Source: CAXBBB01 sp963815505 (GTDB lineage: Bacteria > Bacteroidota > Rhodothermia > Rhodothermales > BA12). From it: a stretch of 64,000 bases of DNA. Shown here in pieces: positions 49,506 to 57,696 of the stretch. The stretch lies in NCBI GenBank assembly GCA_963815505.1, contig CAWFGU010000023.1, forward strand, positions 1 to 64,000, given 5' to 3'. Under the pieces are notes generated by a model. That model was not told the DNA's origin and made no database searches. It saw nothing but the letters and a program-made list of their open reading frames with translations. The translations under genes and the position numbers were made by a program. Every line of letters starts with the position of its first letter. The stretch's first letter is position 1.

Positions 49506-49948
49506 TGAAAAAGGAACCCGTCGTAATCCTGCTTGCCGACGACGACCCCGACGACCGGGAGTTGACGCAGCGCGCGCTCCAGCGCAGCCGTGTCCGCAAT
49601 ACGGTGCATTGCGTCGAGGATGGCGAGGAGTTGCTCGAATACCTGCGCCGCGAAGGCCGCTTCGCCGATAGTGATGCACCCCGCCCCGGCCTGATCCTAC
49701 TCGACCTCAACATGCCGCGCATGGACGGCCGAGAAGCGCTCGAGCAGATCAAAAAGGACCCCAAACTGCGCAAAATCCCCGTCGTCGTGCTCACCACGTC
49801 GGACGCCGAGCAGGACATCGTGCGGAGCTACGACTTGGGCGTTAACGCATTCGTAACCAAACCCGTCACCTTTGAGGGACTGGCCGACGTTATCCGCGTC
49901 ATGTCGGACTTCTGGTTTGAAATCGTCCGGTTGCCCCAGAACGCATAA
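49505..49948 (+). CDS. Single-domain response regulator (Rcp1-like)
   Basis: A 147-residue stand-alone receiver: VVILLADDDPDDRELTQRAL (acidic pocket), LILLDLNMPRMDGREALEQI (phospho-acceptor Asp), VVVLTTSDAEQDIVRSYDLG (switch Thr) and NAFVTKPVTFEGLADVI (conserved Lys). The insertion around RREGRFADSDAPRP is typical of the Rcp1/CheY-like regulators paired with PAS or phytochrome kinases. It overlaps the kinase stop by one base and has no output domain, so it probably shuttles phosphate to another kinase or phosphotransfer protein. Confidence 0.9.
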   Translation: MKKEPVVILLADDDPDDRELTQRALQRSRVRNTVHCVEDGEELLEYLRREGRFADSDAPRPGLILLDLNMPRMDGREALEQIKKDPKLRKIPVVVLTTSDAEQDIVRSYDLGVNAFVTKPVTFEGLADVIRVMSDFWFEIVRLPQNA

Positions 49949-49958
49949 GGACGCCCGG

Positions 49959-51845
49959 ATGAGCAGCAGTACCTCGAACACCCGCATCCTCATCATAGAG
50001 GACGACGAGGACGATTTCTTCATCACCAAGACGCTCCTCCGCCGCGCGCGCAGCCTGACGGCCGACGTAACGTGGAAACGCTCGTTCGAAGAGGGCATCG
50101 AAGCGATGGTCGAGCAACCGTTCGACGTGGTCCTGGTCGACTACCGGTTGGGCGCTCACACCGGACTCGACGTGCTCGATGTGGCGCACGACGCCGGTAT
50201 CCAGACGCCCATCATCCTGCTCACCGGCCAGGGCGATCTCGAAGTCGACATCCGGGCGATGGAACGCGGCGCCGCCGACTACCTGGTCAAAGGCTCGATC
50301 GACGAGTTGCTGCTCGAGCGCTCGATTCGGTACGCACGCGAGCGTGCCGATCAGGCCATCCGCATCCGCGAGCAGGCCGGGCTGCTCGACAAGGCCAAGG
50401 ATGCCATCTGCGTCTACGACACCGAGCGCAAACCGTCGTACGTCAACACGAGTTCGGAGCGGCTGCGCGACGTGCAGTCGGGATGCGAGGGTATGTTCTC
50501 GTTCGAGCGAGAGGACATCCAGGACGCATGGCGCCGCACGCTCGAGGACGGCGAGTGGTCCGGCGAACTCGATCTGGACGCAGGCAACGGCGTGCGCCGC
50601 GTCGTCGACAGCCGGTGGACGCTGGTGCGCGACGCCTACGGCGATCCGCAATCGATTCTCACGATCTCGAGCGACATCAGCGAGCGTAAGCAACTCGAGG
50701 CGCAGTTCCTACGCTCGCAGCGCATGGAGAGCATCGGACGGTTGGTCGGTGGCATCGCGCACGATTTGGGCAACTTGCTCGTACCGATCGTGCTGGGCGT
50801 GCGCGTGCTCGAGAAAGCGGTCGAGGATCAGCCGCGTGCCATCCGCACGCTCGAGATGATCAAGAAGAGCGCCCAGCGCGGGTCCGACATGGTGCGTCAG
50901 GTGCTCGCGTTCGCGCGTGGCGTCGAAGGCGAACGCGTCGTGCTTCAGCCCTCCGACGTGATCCGCGAGACCAGCAAGATCCTCCACGAAACCTTCCCTG
51001 CCGACATCGAAGTCACGACCGACGTGGACGACGATCTGTGGCGCATCGTCGGCGACGCGACGCAAATTCAGCAGGTGCTGATGAACCTGAGCGTCAACGC
51101 GCGCGACGCCATGCCGGGCGGCGGAAAGCTCTTCCTCCAGGCGCAAAACACCCATCTCGACTCGCACTACACCCAGACCAATCTGGACGCGCAGCCCGGC
51201 CCCTACGTGCGTATCATCGTCACCGACACGGGCGCAGGCATCCCGCCCGACGTGCTCGACAAAGTATTCGAGCCCTTTTTTACGACCAAGGAGCTCAACA
51301 AAGGCACCGGTCTAGGCCTGTCGACGGTGTACAGCATCATGCGGAGTCACGGAGGCTTCGTCGTGGCGTACAGCGAGGTCGGCGAGGGAACGGCGTTCAG
51401 CGTCTACATTCCGGCCGAGTTGGTGCGAGAAGAAACGCTCGCGCCGGTTCACGCACCCGAAATCGTGCGAGGAGAAGGCCAGTGCATTCTCGTGGTCGAC
51501 GACGAGCCGTTCATCCGAGACTCCACCGTCGACCTGCTCGAAGACGCGGGTTACTCGGTCTGCACGGCGTCGGACGGGAAGGAAGCGCTGGCCCAGCTCC
51601 AGGCGAACAGTCCCATGCTCGTCCTCACCGATATCATGATGCCGGTCATGGACGGTATCGAGCTGATCCGCACCATCCGGGCGTCCGGCTCGGACCTTCC
51701 GATCATCGCAGCGAGCGGCATGATGGGCGAGAAGCAGCGCGAGGTTGACGAAGCCGGAGCCGACGCCTTCCTCGCGAAGCCGTACAGCGCCGTCCGCCTG
51801 ACCGAGAAGATGGCCGAGCTGCTGATGCGGTCGCAGGCAGAGTAG
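49959..51845 (+). CDS. Hybrid histidine kinase with N- and C-terminal receiver domains
   Basis: ATG 49959, 10 bases after the receiver gene, is used. The domain order is receiver (ILIIEDDEDDFFITKTLLRR, VVLVDYRLGAHTGLDVLDVA, LVKGSIDELLLERSI, about 8-130), PAS (KAKDAICVYDTERKPSYVNT, about 145-250), HisKA (RLVGGIAHDLGNLLVPIVLG) and HATPase (QVLMNLSVNARDAMPGGGKL, DTGAGIPPDVLDKVFEPFFT, GTGLGLSTVYSIMRSHGGFV). A second receiver ends it (ILVVDDEPFIRDSTVDLLED, LTDIMMPVMDGIELIRTIRA, FLAKPYSAVRLTEKM). The layout resembles RcsC- or NtrB-like phosphorelay kinases. With the two genes upstream it probably forms a multi-step relay. Confidence 0.88.
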   Translation: MSSSTSNTRILIIEDDEDDFFITKTLLRRARSLTADVTWKRSFEEGIEAMVEQPFDVVLVDYRLGAHTGLDVLDVAHDAGIQTPIILLTGQGDLEVDIRAMERGAADYLVKGSIDELLLERSIRYARERADQAIRIREQAGLLDKAKDAICVYDTERKPSYVNTSSERLRDVQSGCEGMFSFEREDIQDAWRRTLEDGEWSGELDLDAGNGVRRVVDSRWTLVRDAYGDPQSILTISSDISERKQLEAQFLRSQRMESIGRLVGGIAHDLGNLLVPIVLGVRVLEKAVEDQPRAIRTLEMIKKSAQRGSDMVRQVLAFARGVEGERVVLQPSDVIRETSKILHETFPADIEVTTDVDDDLWRIVGDATQIQQVLMNLSVNARDAMPGGGKLFLQAQNTHLDSHYTQTNLDAQPGPYVRIIVTDTGAGIPPDVLDKVFEPFFTTKELNKGTGLGLSTVYSIMRSHGGFVVAYSEVGEGTAFSVYIPAELVREETLAPVHAPEIVRGEGQCILVVDDEPFIRDSTVDLLEDAGYSVCTASDGKEALAQLQANSPMLVLTDIMMPVMDGIELIRTIRASGSDLPIIAASGMMGEKQREVDEAGADAFLAKPYSAVRLTEKMAELLMRSQAE

Positions 51846-52213
51846 ACGGCGAAGCGGCTCTCTTCTCCCAGACTCGGACCAAGGGTTTGGTTGCGCATCG
51901 TTGTCGCGAAAAGCGCTACGCGATACACAGAAGGCCTATACCCATCCTGCCGCAGACGCCAACGATCGCCCTCGCCCTTCGTGAACATGCAAGAATCCAC
52001 GACCGACTCCCAACCCTGACTCTCCTGTCAGAGAGAGACGGCGTTTGGTCAGATACATGAACCGGAGCGGGTGGCCGGAGCCAGCACGTGGATGTCGGTC
52101 ACCGGCGAGCTATGCTGTCGGAGGCGTTGAGCAATTCTCACGCACCTGGCAGCGAACCCAAACGCGCCGCAGAGCGTGCTTTCACTCTAAACTGAAAATT
52201 GCACACCGCCGCC
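51846..52213. other. 368 bp without a gene
   Basis: It lies between the hybrid kinase and the phytoene desaturase-like gene, both on the plus strand. No open frame looks like protein; I see neither a hairpin with a T tract nor a good -7 box. The last 40 bp before ATG 52214 are AT-richer (TTTCACTCTAAACTGAAAAT) and are the likely promoter region. Confidence 0.35.
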
Positions 52214-53797
52214 ATGCCCGCCTGGATCGACTCGCTCGTTCACCGCAAGAATGCCCACCTGCTCGACCCGTCTGCACCGCGCATTCCCATCACCGACGCG
52301 TCGCCACACGCGGTTGTCATCGGAGCTGGGTTCGGCGGGTTGGCGAGCGCGATTCGGCTGCTGGCTCGGGGCTTCCGCGTGACGGTCGTCGACCGGCTCG
52401 ATCAGGCCGGAGGGCGCGCACGGGTCTTCCACCAGAACGGCTACACGTTCGATGCCGGTCCGACCGTCGTCACGGCGCCGTTCCTGCTCGACGAACTGTG
52501 GCAACTCGCGGGTAAAAACCGCTCGGACGACGTAGAACTGCGCGAAGTGACACCGTTCTACCGCATCCGCTACGACGACGGCACCTACTTCGACTACACC
52601 GGCGACAGCGAGGCGATGCACGAGCAAATCCGCCAGTTCGCGCCGGACGACGTGGCGGGCTACGACCGCTTCTTCGAGAAGACCAAAGACATCTTCAAAG
52701 TCGGCTTCGAGGAGCTCGCGCACGTGCCGTTCACCAACGTGTCGGACATGGCCAAGATCGTCCCGGCGATGGCGTGGCTCGAAAGCCACCGGACGGTCTA
52801 CGGCTTCGTCAGCAAGTTCGTCACGCACGAGAAAATCCGCCAGGTGCTGTCGTTCCACCCGCTGCTCGTCGGCGGCAATCCGTTCAACGTGACGAGCATC
52901 TACACGATGATCGCGTTCCTCGAGCGCAAGTGGGGCGTCTGGTACGCGATGGGCGGAACCGGTGCGCTGATCGACGGGCTCGTCGGATTGATCGAAGAGA
53001 TGGGCGGCACAATCCGCCTGAGCGCCGACGTGGATCAGATCCTCGTCAACGGCAAGCGCGCGGCGGGCGTGCGGCTCGAAAGCGGAGAAACCATCGACGC
53101 CGATCTGGTCGTGAGCAACGCCGACGTGGCGTGGACGTACCGCCACTTGGTGCCGCGCAACGTGCGCAAGGTGTGGACGGACAAGAAGATCGAGAAGACC
53201 AAGTTCTCGATGAGCCTGTTCGTCTGGTACTTCGGCACCAACAAGACATACGACGACGTAAAGCACCACACGATCCTGCTCGGGCCGCGCTACAAAGAAC
53301 TGCTCGACGACATCTTCGGCCACCGCCTGGCCGACGATTTCAGCCTCTACCTCCACCGCCCGACCGCGACCGACCCCAGCATGGCGCCCGACGGCTGCGA
53401 CGCGTTCTACGTCCTCAGCCCCGTGCCCCACCTCGACAGCGGCGACCCGTGGGACGACGAGCAGACCGAGCGCTACCGCCAGGCCGTGAGCAAGTACCTC
53501 AGCGAGTCGATCCTGCCCGGCCTCGAAGACCACCTCGACGCCAGCCTGACGCTGACGCCCAAGGGCTTCTTGAGCGACTACAAGGCGTACAAAGGCGCCG
53601 CGTTCTCGATCGAGCCCGTGCTGACGCAGAGCGCCTACTTCCGCCCGCACAACATCAGCGAGGACGTGGAGCACCTCTACTTCGCCGGAGCGGGCACCCA
53701 CCCCGGCGCCGGAATGCCCGGCGTGATCTCGTCGGCCCGCGTGCTCGACACCGTCGTCCCCGACGCCGCGACGTTCGAGACGCGCGTTCCGGCCTGA
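52214..53797 (+). CDS. Phytoene desaturase/carotenoid oxidoreductase (CrtI family)
   Basis: A 527-residue flavoenzyme. The dinucleotide-binding N-terminus is AVVIGAGFGGLASAIRLLAR with GGRARVFHQNGYTFDAGPTV, the standard CrtI block. FSFHPLLVGG-like residues (VLSFHPLLVGGNPFNVTSIY), WYAMGGTGALIDGLVGLIEE and the C-terminal YFAGAGTHPGAGMPGVISSA, the bacterial-type phytoene dehydrogenase signature, are present. It desaturates phytoene or a related carotenoid with FAD at the membrane. No crtB or crtE is adjacent, so the exact substrate (CrtI, CrtN or CrtD type) is open. The preceding TTG at 52199 is less likely than this ATG. Confidence 0.87.
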   Translation: MPAWIDSLVHRKNAHLLDPSAPRIPITDASPHAVVIGAGFGGLASAIRLLARGFRVTVVDRLDQAGGRARVFHQNGYTFDAGPTVVTAPFLLDELWQLAGKNRSDDVELREVTPFYRIRYDDGTYFDYTGDSEAMHEQIRQFAPDDVAGYDRFFEKTKDIFKVGFEELAHVPFTNVSDMAKIVPAMAWLESHRTVYGFVSKFVTHEKIRQVLSFHPLLVGGNPFNVTSIYTMIAFLERKWGVWYAMGGTGALIDGLVGLIEEMGGTIRLSADVDQILVNGKRAAGVRLESGETIDADLVVSNADVAWTYRHLVPRNVRKVWTDKKIEKTKFSMSLFVWYFGTNKTYDDVKHHTILLGPRYKELLDDIFGHRLADDFSLYLHRPTATDPSMAPDGCDAFYVLSPVPHLDSGDPWDDEQTERYRQAVSKYLSESILPGLEDHLDASLTLTPKGFLSDYKAYKGAAFSIEPVLTQSAYFRPHNISEDVEHLYFAGAGTHPGAGMPGVISSARVLDTVVPDAATFETRVPA

Positions 53798-53880
53798 GCT
53801 GCCCTCGGCCTGACGCGCGCCCGTGGAAAACCGTTGAAGCGGGACCCGCCGAGCGGATGCGGCATCTAAACCCGCTACCC

Positions 53881-53952
53881 GCCGCGTTCGTCTAACGGTT
53901 AGGACGCCAGGTTTTCATCCTGGTAATAGGGGTTCGATTCCCCTACGCGGTA
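53881..53952 (+). tRNA. tRNA-Glu (anticodon TTC)
   Basis: The cloverleaf is complete. Acceptor GCCGCGT pairs with ACGCGGT, with one G-T pair at the end. The D arm has GTC-TAACGGTTAG-GAC. The anticodon stem CCAGG/CCTGG has loop TTTTCAT (anticodon TTC at the centre). The T arm AGGGG-TTCGATT-CCCCT closes it. The discriminator is A, and CCA is not encoded. A strong terminator follows. It lies just left of the AbrB/Doc pair. Confidence 0.95.
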
Positions 53953-53958
53953 CGCTCG

Positions 53959-53992
53959 GCGCCGCCTCGATCTGATCGGGGCGGCGCTTTTT
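53959..53992 (+). terminator. Intrinsic terminator of tRNA-Glu
   Basis: An 8-bp GC-only stem (GCGCCGCC / GGCGGCGC) with a 13-base loop is followed directly by TTTTTG. It lies seven bases after the mature tRNA 3' end. This is the strongest intrinsic terminator I see in the window. Confidence 0.8.
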
Positions 53993-54057
53993 GCGTCTAG
54001 GACGCACCAGGGCACACGCATCGGCTTGGTTCGTTGGCCTGCCAAACCCCGCTCGTC

Positions 54058-54288
54058 ATGGCCGAACTGCTGACCCCAACGCCCCTCACCCTCCGCCGCA
54101 TCGACGGCCTACTCGTCGCCGTCATCCCAGACGAGTTGGCCCGGTCGCTGTCGCTTGCCGAGGGCGATCAAATTGGACTGGGTAAGCCGACCGCTTCGAA
54201 GACCAACGGCGAACGTGACGATCTGATGGCCTTTGCCGAGGATTACATGGATCGTCATAGCGAAGCGTTCGAAGAGTTAGCGAAATGA
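54058..54288 (+). CDS. AbrB/MazE-type antitoxin
   Basis: A 76-residue protein. LTLRRIDGLLVAVIPDELAR followed by SLSLAEGDQIGL is a SpoVT-AbrB domain (MazE-like swapped-hairpin barrel). The C-terminal half (MAFAEDYMDRHSEAFEELAK) is an acidic helix suited to binding the toxin. ATG 54058 is chosen at the start of the domain. The Doc toxin gene starts four bases before its end (ATGA at 54285). It probably represses the operon and neutralises the toxin. Confidence 0.8.
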   Translation: MAELLTPTPLTLRRIDGLLVAVIPDELARSLSLAEGDQIGLGKPTASKTNGERDDLMAFAEDYMDRHSEAFEELAK

Positions 54289-54674
54289 CCGAACCTACCT
54301 GGCTCACGTTCGATGAAGTGGTGCGCTTGCACGACCGAGTGATTGCTCGCTTCGGCGGCTCGCCGGGGCTGCGCGACGAAAACCTGCTGCGTAGCGCCCT
54401 CGATCGCCCACAAAACCTGTGGAGCTATGGCGGCGAGGCATCGATGGCGCTTTTGGCTGCATCGCTTGGTTTTGGCTTGGCGAAAAATCACGCATTCATT
54501 GATGGCAACAAGCGCGCAGCCGCGCTAGGCGTAGCGGCCTTTCTGCACCGTAACGGTTTTGCCCTACCGCTCGAGCGCCAAGAGATGGTGGACGCCTACC
54601 AGAACCTCGCCGCCGGATCGCTTTCCGAATCGGAGTTTGCCGATTTCGTCGGCGCGCACCTGACGCGCCGGTAG
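54285..54674 (+). CDS. doc: Doc (death-on-curing, Fic-fold) toxin
   Basis: A 129-residue protein with the Fic/Doc active site HAFIDGNKRAAALGVAAFL (H69 to R77), preceded by SPGLRDENLLRSALDRPQNL and YGGEASMALLAASLGFGLAK. HxFx(D/N)(G/A)NKR is the Doc form of the motif. It phosphorylates EF-Tu in characterised homologues (P1 Doc) and so stops translation. Its partner is normally Phd; here the upstream gene is an AbrB-type antitoxin. The ATG overlaps the antitoxin stop. Both genes lie right after a tRNA, a common integration neighbourhood. Confidence 0.88.
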   Translation: MTEPTWLTFDEVVRLHDRVIARFGGSPGLRDENLLRSALDRPQNLWSYGGEASMALLAASLGFGLAKNHAFIDGNKRAAALGVAAFLHRNGFALPLERQEMVDAYQNLAAGSLSESEFADFVGAHLTRR

Positions 54675-54675
54675 C

Positions 54676-55476
54676 TCAGGCCCGGCGGCGCGTGCGGTCG
54701 GCGGTGCGCGTCTCGTCCAGGGGAGCGTCGCCCAGCGCTTCGGAGTCGAGCAGCGGAAGTGAGGGTTCGGCCGCCTGGGTGCGCGCGCGGCGCTCTTCGG
54801 TATCGGCCGAGATCAGAGCCAGACGCTCGAGCAGGTCGGCGTTCTTGCGCTCCAGCTTCTGCGTCGCCGAGGCGAACAGGGCGCGGGCGCCGGGAAGGTG
54901 ACGACGGTGAGCAGCGACAGCACGAGCGGGACGACAGCGGCGGACCGTCCGCCTCTCCGAGTTTGACGCGCAAATGAAGCCCATCAGGCCAGCGAAGAAC
55001 CCGAATATGCCCGGTATCATGTGCCACACCGCGTGCTGGTTGACGCGCGACATGTCGACGTGCGTGCGGTCGCCTCGGGGCGTCAGGGTGACGTGCGCGA
55101 ACTCCTGACCGTTGGCGGCGTAGCGCCAGTCGAAGCCGCGACCGAGTGCTTCGGACTGTCCGCGCTGGCCCATCGACCGGCGGATCTCGGCGACCATGAT
55201 GGCCCACTCGTCCTCGTCGACGGTGTGGTTGAGCGTCATCTCGCTGGCGACCCTGTAGGTGCCGCCCCAGAAGCTGCCGGTGTTGTTGTCACCAGTAGTC
55301 GCGGTCGTCAGTCCGCTGGCCGCCTGGTCGATGAATGCCGCGTCGATGCCCGCCTCCTCGGCGATGCGGCGGATTTCGTCGAGCGTGAGTCCGTTCGACG
55401 GATCGCGACGGGCGGCCTGCAGCGCGGCGGCCTGGCGCAGCAGGTTCTGGATTTCCTTTTCGGAGTAGACGCGCAT
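54676..55476 (-). CDS. Membrane protein with SHOCT-like N-terminus (apparent double frameshift)
   Basis: ATG 55474-55476 gives MRVYSEKEIQNLLRQAAALQ...GLTLDEIRRIAEEAGIDAAF, a short-helix pair like those of SHOCT and related sensor-domain proteins. A middle soluble part (TYRVASEMTLNHTVDEDEWA, THVDMSRVNQHAVW) precedes a first membrane helix (IFGFFAGLMGFI). Between about 54900 and 54965 the frame appears to leave and return: the alternative frame reads SAAVVPLVLSLLTVVTFP, a second membrane helix, and then the original frame resumes with ALFASATQKLERKNADLLER. The acidic C-terminus is probably disordered. It is likely an inner-membrane protein of unknown role, converging with doc. Confidence 0.5.
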   Translation of the reverse strand: MRVYSEKEIQNLLRQAAALQAARRDPSNGLTLDEIRRIAEEAGIDAAFIDQAASGLTTATTGDNNTGSFWGGTYRVASEMTLNHTVDEDEWAIMVAEIRRSMGQRGQSEALGRGFDWRYAANGQEFAHVTLTPRGDRTHVDMSRVNQHAVWHMIPGIFGFFAGLMGFICASNSERRTVRRCRPARAVAAHRRHLPGARALFASATQKLERKNADLLERLALISADTEERRARTQAAEPSLPLLDSEALGDAPLDETRTADRTRRRA

Positions 55477-55697
55477 AGAGTCGGAGCGGAGGGTGCGGTA
55501 AGGTACGTGATACGTCGAACGGTACGCCGGTTGCACCTTCCGGATCACACGTCGAAAGCGGTGACGCTTCGCCATGTCGCTCCAGATCCTATGTCTTTGT
55601 TTACTCTCCTCTTATCGGCAAAGAGCAGTTCCGAGCGCGTCCCTCCGCCTGCACACCGTCGTCCACGCCTCGCTACACACCAGCACGCCCCATCGCC

Positions 55698-56438
55698 ATG
55701 CGCTCTCCGCTACTGCTGCTCCTCGCTCTGCTCGTGCTACCCGCCTGCACGCCCCAACCCGTCTACCGCCTATCCGCCTCCGACGCGGACGTGAGCTACT
55801 GGGATGCAGGCCGCGCCTACCTCTTCGCCCAGTCCGACAGCGTCGCCGTCGAGGTGTCGTACGAACTGACGACAGATGGGGGACACGTGTTCGATGTGGG
55901 TTTCTCCAACCGAGGAATCGCGCCCATCGTGATCGATCCGGCCGAAATCGCAGCGCAGATGATCAACGGCGCGTCGGCGGTGATGGGCGGTGAGGTGGCG
56001 GCTTTCGATCCCGAAACGGTGATGCTGGATCTAGACTTGGAGTCGAGCCGCCGCGAGGCGTCGAACCGCACGTCGCGCCTGGTCGAAGGCATCGGCGCGG
56101 GCATCTCGCTGGCCGCAGCGACGGTCGAAGTGTCGGCGGCCGACGAGCCGGGCGAGGCGTCGGGCGCCGTCGCGCGCTACGCCATCGACGAAACGGCCCG
56201 CGTCGGCCGCGTCCTTCTCGAGGAGCGCGACCACGAACTGGATCAAGCGGCCATCGCGGGCGACCGCAGTTGGTGGTCCGACGCCGCGCTGCGCCGCTCG
56301 ACGCTGCACCCCGGACAAACCGTGCGCGGCTGGATTCTGGTGCCGGTCGACGTGCGGGCCGAATGGGTCGAACTGCTCGTTCCCATCGGTGGCGAGACGG
56401 CGCGGTTTCGCTTCGAGCAGACGCGGCATCAGCCGTAG
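55698..56438 (+). CDS. Hypothetical lipoprotein
   Basis: A 246-residue protein beginning MRSPLLLLLALLVLPACTPQ, a lipoprotein signal (LPAC). The mature region has regular short strands (DVSYWDAGRAYLFAQSDSVA, HVFDVGFSNRGIAPIVIDPA, WWSDAALRRSTLHPGQTVRG, WILVPVDVRAEWVELLVPIG) consistent with a beta-sandwich. No family recognised. It runs with the D-threonine-aldolase-like gene downstream (94 bp gap). Confidence 0.6.
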   Translation: MRSPLLLLLALLVLPACTPQPVYRLSASDADVSYWDAGRAYLFAQSDSVAVEVSYELTTDGGHVFDVGFSNRGIAPIVIDPAEIAAQMINGASAVMGGEVAAFDPETVMLDLDLESSRREASNRTSRLVEGIGAGISLAAATVEVSAADEPGEASGAVARYAIDETARVGRVLLEERDHELDQAAIAGDRSWWSDAALRRSTLHPGQTVRGWILVPVDVRAEWVELLVPIGGETARFRFEQTRHQP

Positions 56439-56532
56439 CCTCGCCACCGACCGGGCGCGATAGGAGCCGTCGCGTTACGCCCGGCTGCATCCGATCCGGC
56501 TATCTTGGCGGCTTCTCACCCGACCGCCCGCA

Positions 56533-57696
56533 ATGTCCATCGACGACCTGCCCACGCCCGCGCTCCTGATCGACAAGGACCGGCTCTCGCTCAACCTGGA
56601 CCGGATGCAGGCGCGCAGCCGCACGCACGCGGTCAAGTTGCGCCCGCACGTCAAGACGCACAAGAGCGTGCGGCTGGCGCGCGAGCAGATCGAGCGCGGC
56701 GCGCAGGGGATCACGGTAGCCAAGCCGAGCGAGGCGGAAATCTTCGTCGACGCGGGATTCGACGACGTGCGCGTGGCTTACCCGGTCGTCGGTAAGGCCC
56801 GGCTGGCGGCGCTCGTCGCGCTGAGCGGCCGGGCCGCTATCTCGTTCTGCGTCGACACGATCGAAGGAGCGCAGGCGGCATCCGATGCCTTCGCCAGTCA
56901 CAACCGCACCGCCGATGTGCTCATCGAGATCGACACCGGGCACGGGCGAACGGGACGCGCCTGGAACGAGGGCGGGCTGATCCGCTTCGCGAAAAACGTC
57001 GCCGACCTGCCGGGCCTCAACCTTATCGGCGTGCTCACGCACGAGGGACAGAGCTATGCCGGCCCGCCCGAAGGTGCTGAACCGCGCCAGCATCTCAAAG
57101 ACACGATGGAAGCCGCGCGCGATCGGTTGCTCTCGGCGGCCGAGCGGCTGGGCGCAGCGGGTCTGGCCGACCCCAACACGTTCGAGGTGTCGATGGGCAG
57201 CACGCCGACGATGAAGTTCTTCCAGAACCACACCGAGGGCGGCTTCCGCATCACCGAGATTCGTCCGGGCAACTATCCATTCGGCGATGCGCAGCAGGTG
57301 ATGCTCGGCGCGTCGACGCTGCACGACTGCGCGCTCACGGTCCTGGCGACGGTCGTAAGCAAGCGGCGCGTCGGCGGGCGCGAGCGGCTGTTTCTGGATG
57401 CCGGAAAGAAGGTGCTCACGTCGGATCTGGGCTGGGGCATCGAAGCCTACGGCGTACCGCTCTACAACGCCCGAGCGATGCGCGTGCTACCCCACCTGAC
57501 GATCTACAACCTGAGCGAGGAGCACGCGTGGTGCGACGTGCCCGGCGCGGCGACCGTCAACGTCGGCGACCGCGTCCGCATCGTGCCCAACCACGCCTGC
57601 GTCGTCGTGGCGCAGCGCGACCGAATGTACCTGGTCGACTCGGACGACGAGGTCGTCGAGACGATCACCGTCGATGCACGTGATGGCGTCCTCTAA
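56533..57696 (+). CDS. D-threonine aldolase/D-serine dehydratase-like PLP enzyme
   Basis: A 387-residue enzyme of the alanine-racemase fold III class. The N-terminus has TPALLIDKDRLSLNLDRMQA. The PLP lysine is in KLRPHVKTHKSVRLAREQIE (HxKTHK, typical of DSD1/DTA proteins). Later motifs are DVLIEIDTGHGRTGRAWNE, GVLTHEGQSY, FEVSMGSTPTMKFFQNHTEG, FRITEIRPGNYPFGDAQQVM, LFLDAGKKVLTSDLGWGIEA and NLSEEHAWCDVPGA, then VRIVPNHACVVVAQRDRMYL with the zinc-ligand H-x-C. It cleaves D-3-hydroxyamino acids to glycine plus aldehyde or dehydrates D-serine. Overlaps the hydrolase gene by 23 bp. Confidence 0.87.
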   Translation: MSIDDLPTPALLIDKDRLSLNLDRMQARSRTHAVKLRPHVKTHKSVRLAREQIERGAQGITVAKPSEAEIFVDAGFDDVRVAYPVVGKARLAALVALSGRAAISFCVDTIEGAQAASDAFASHNRTADVLIEIDTGHGRTGRAWNEGGLIRFAKNVADLPGLNLIGVLTHEGQSYAGPPEGAEPRQHLKDTMEAARDRLLSAAERLGAAGLADPNTFEVSMGSTPTMKFFQNHTEGGFRITEIRPGNYPFGDAQQVMLGASTLHDCALTVLATVVSKRRVGGRERLFLDAGKKVLTSDLGWGIEAYGVPLYNARAMRVLPHLTIYNLSEEHAWCDVPGAATVNVGDRVRIVPNHACVVVAQRDRMYLVDSDDEVVETITVDARDGVL

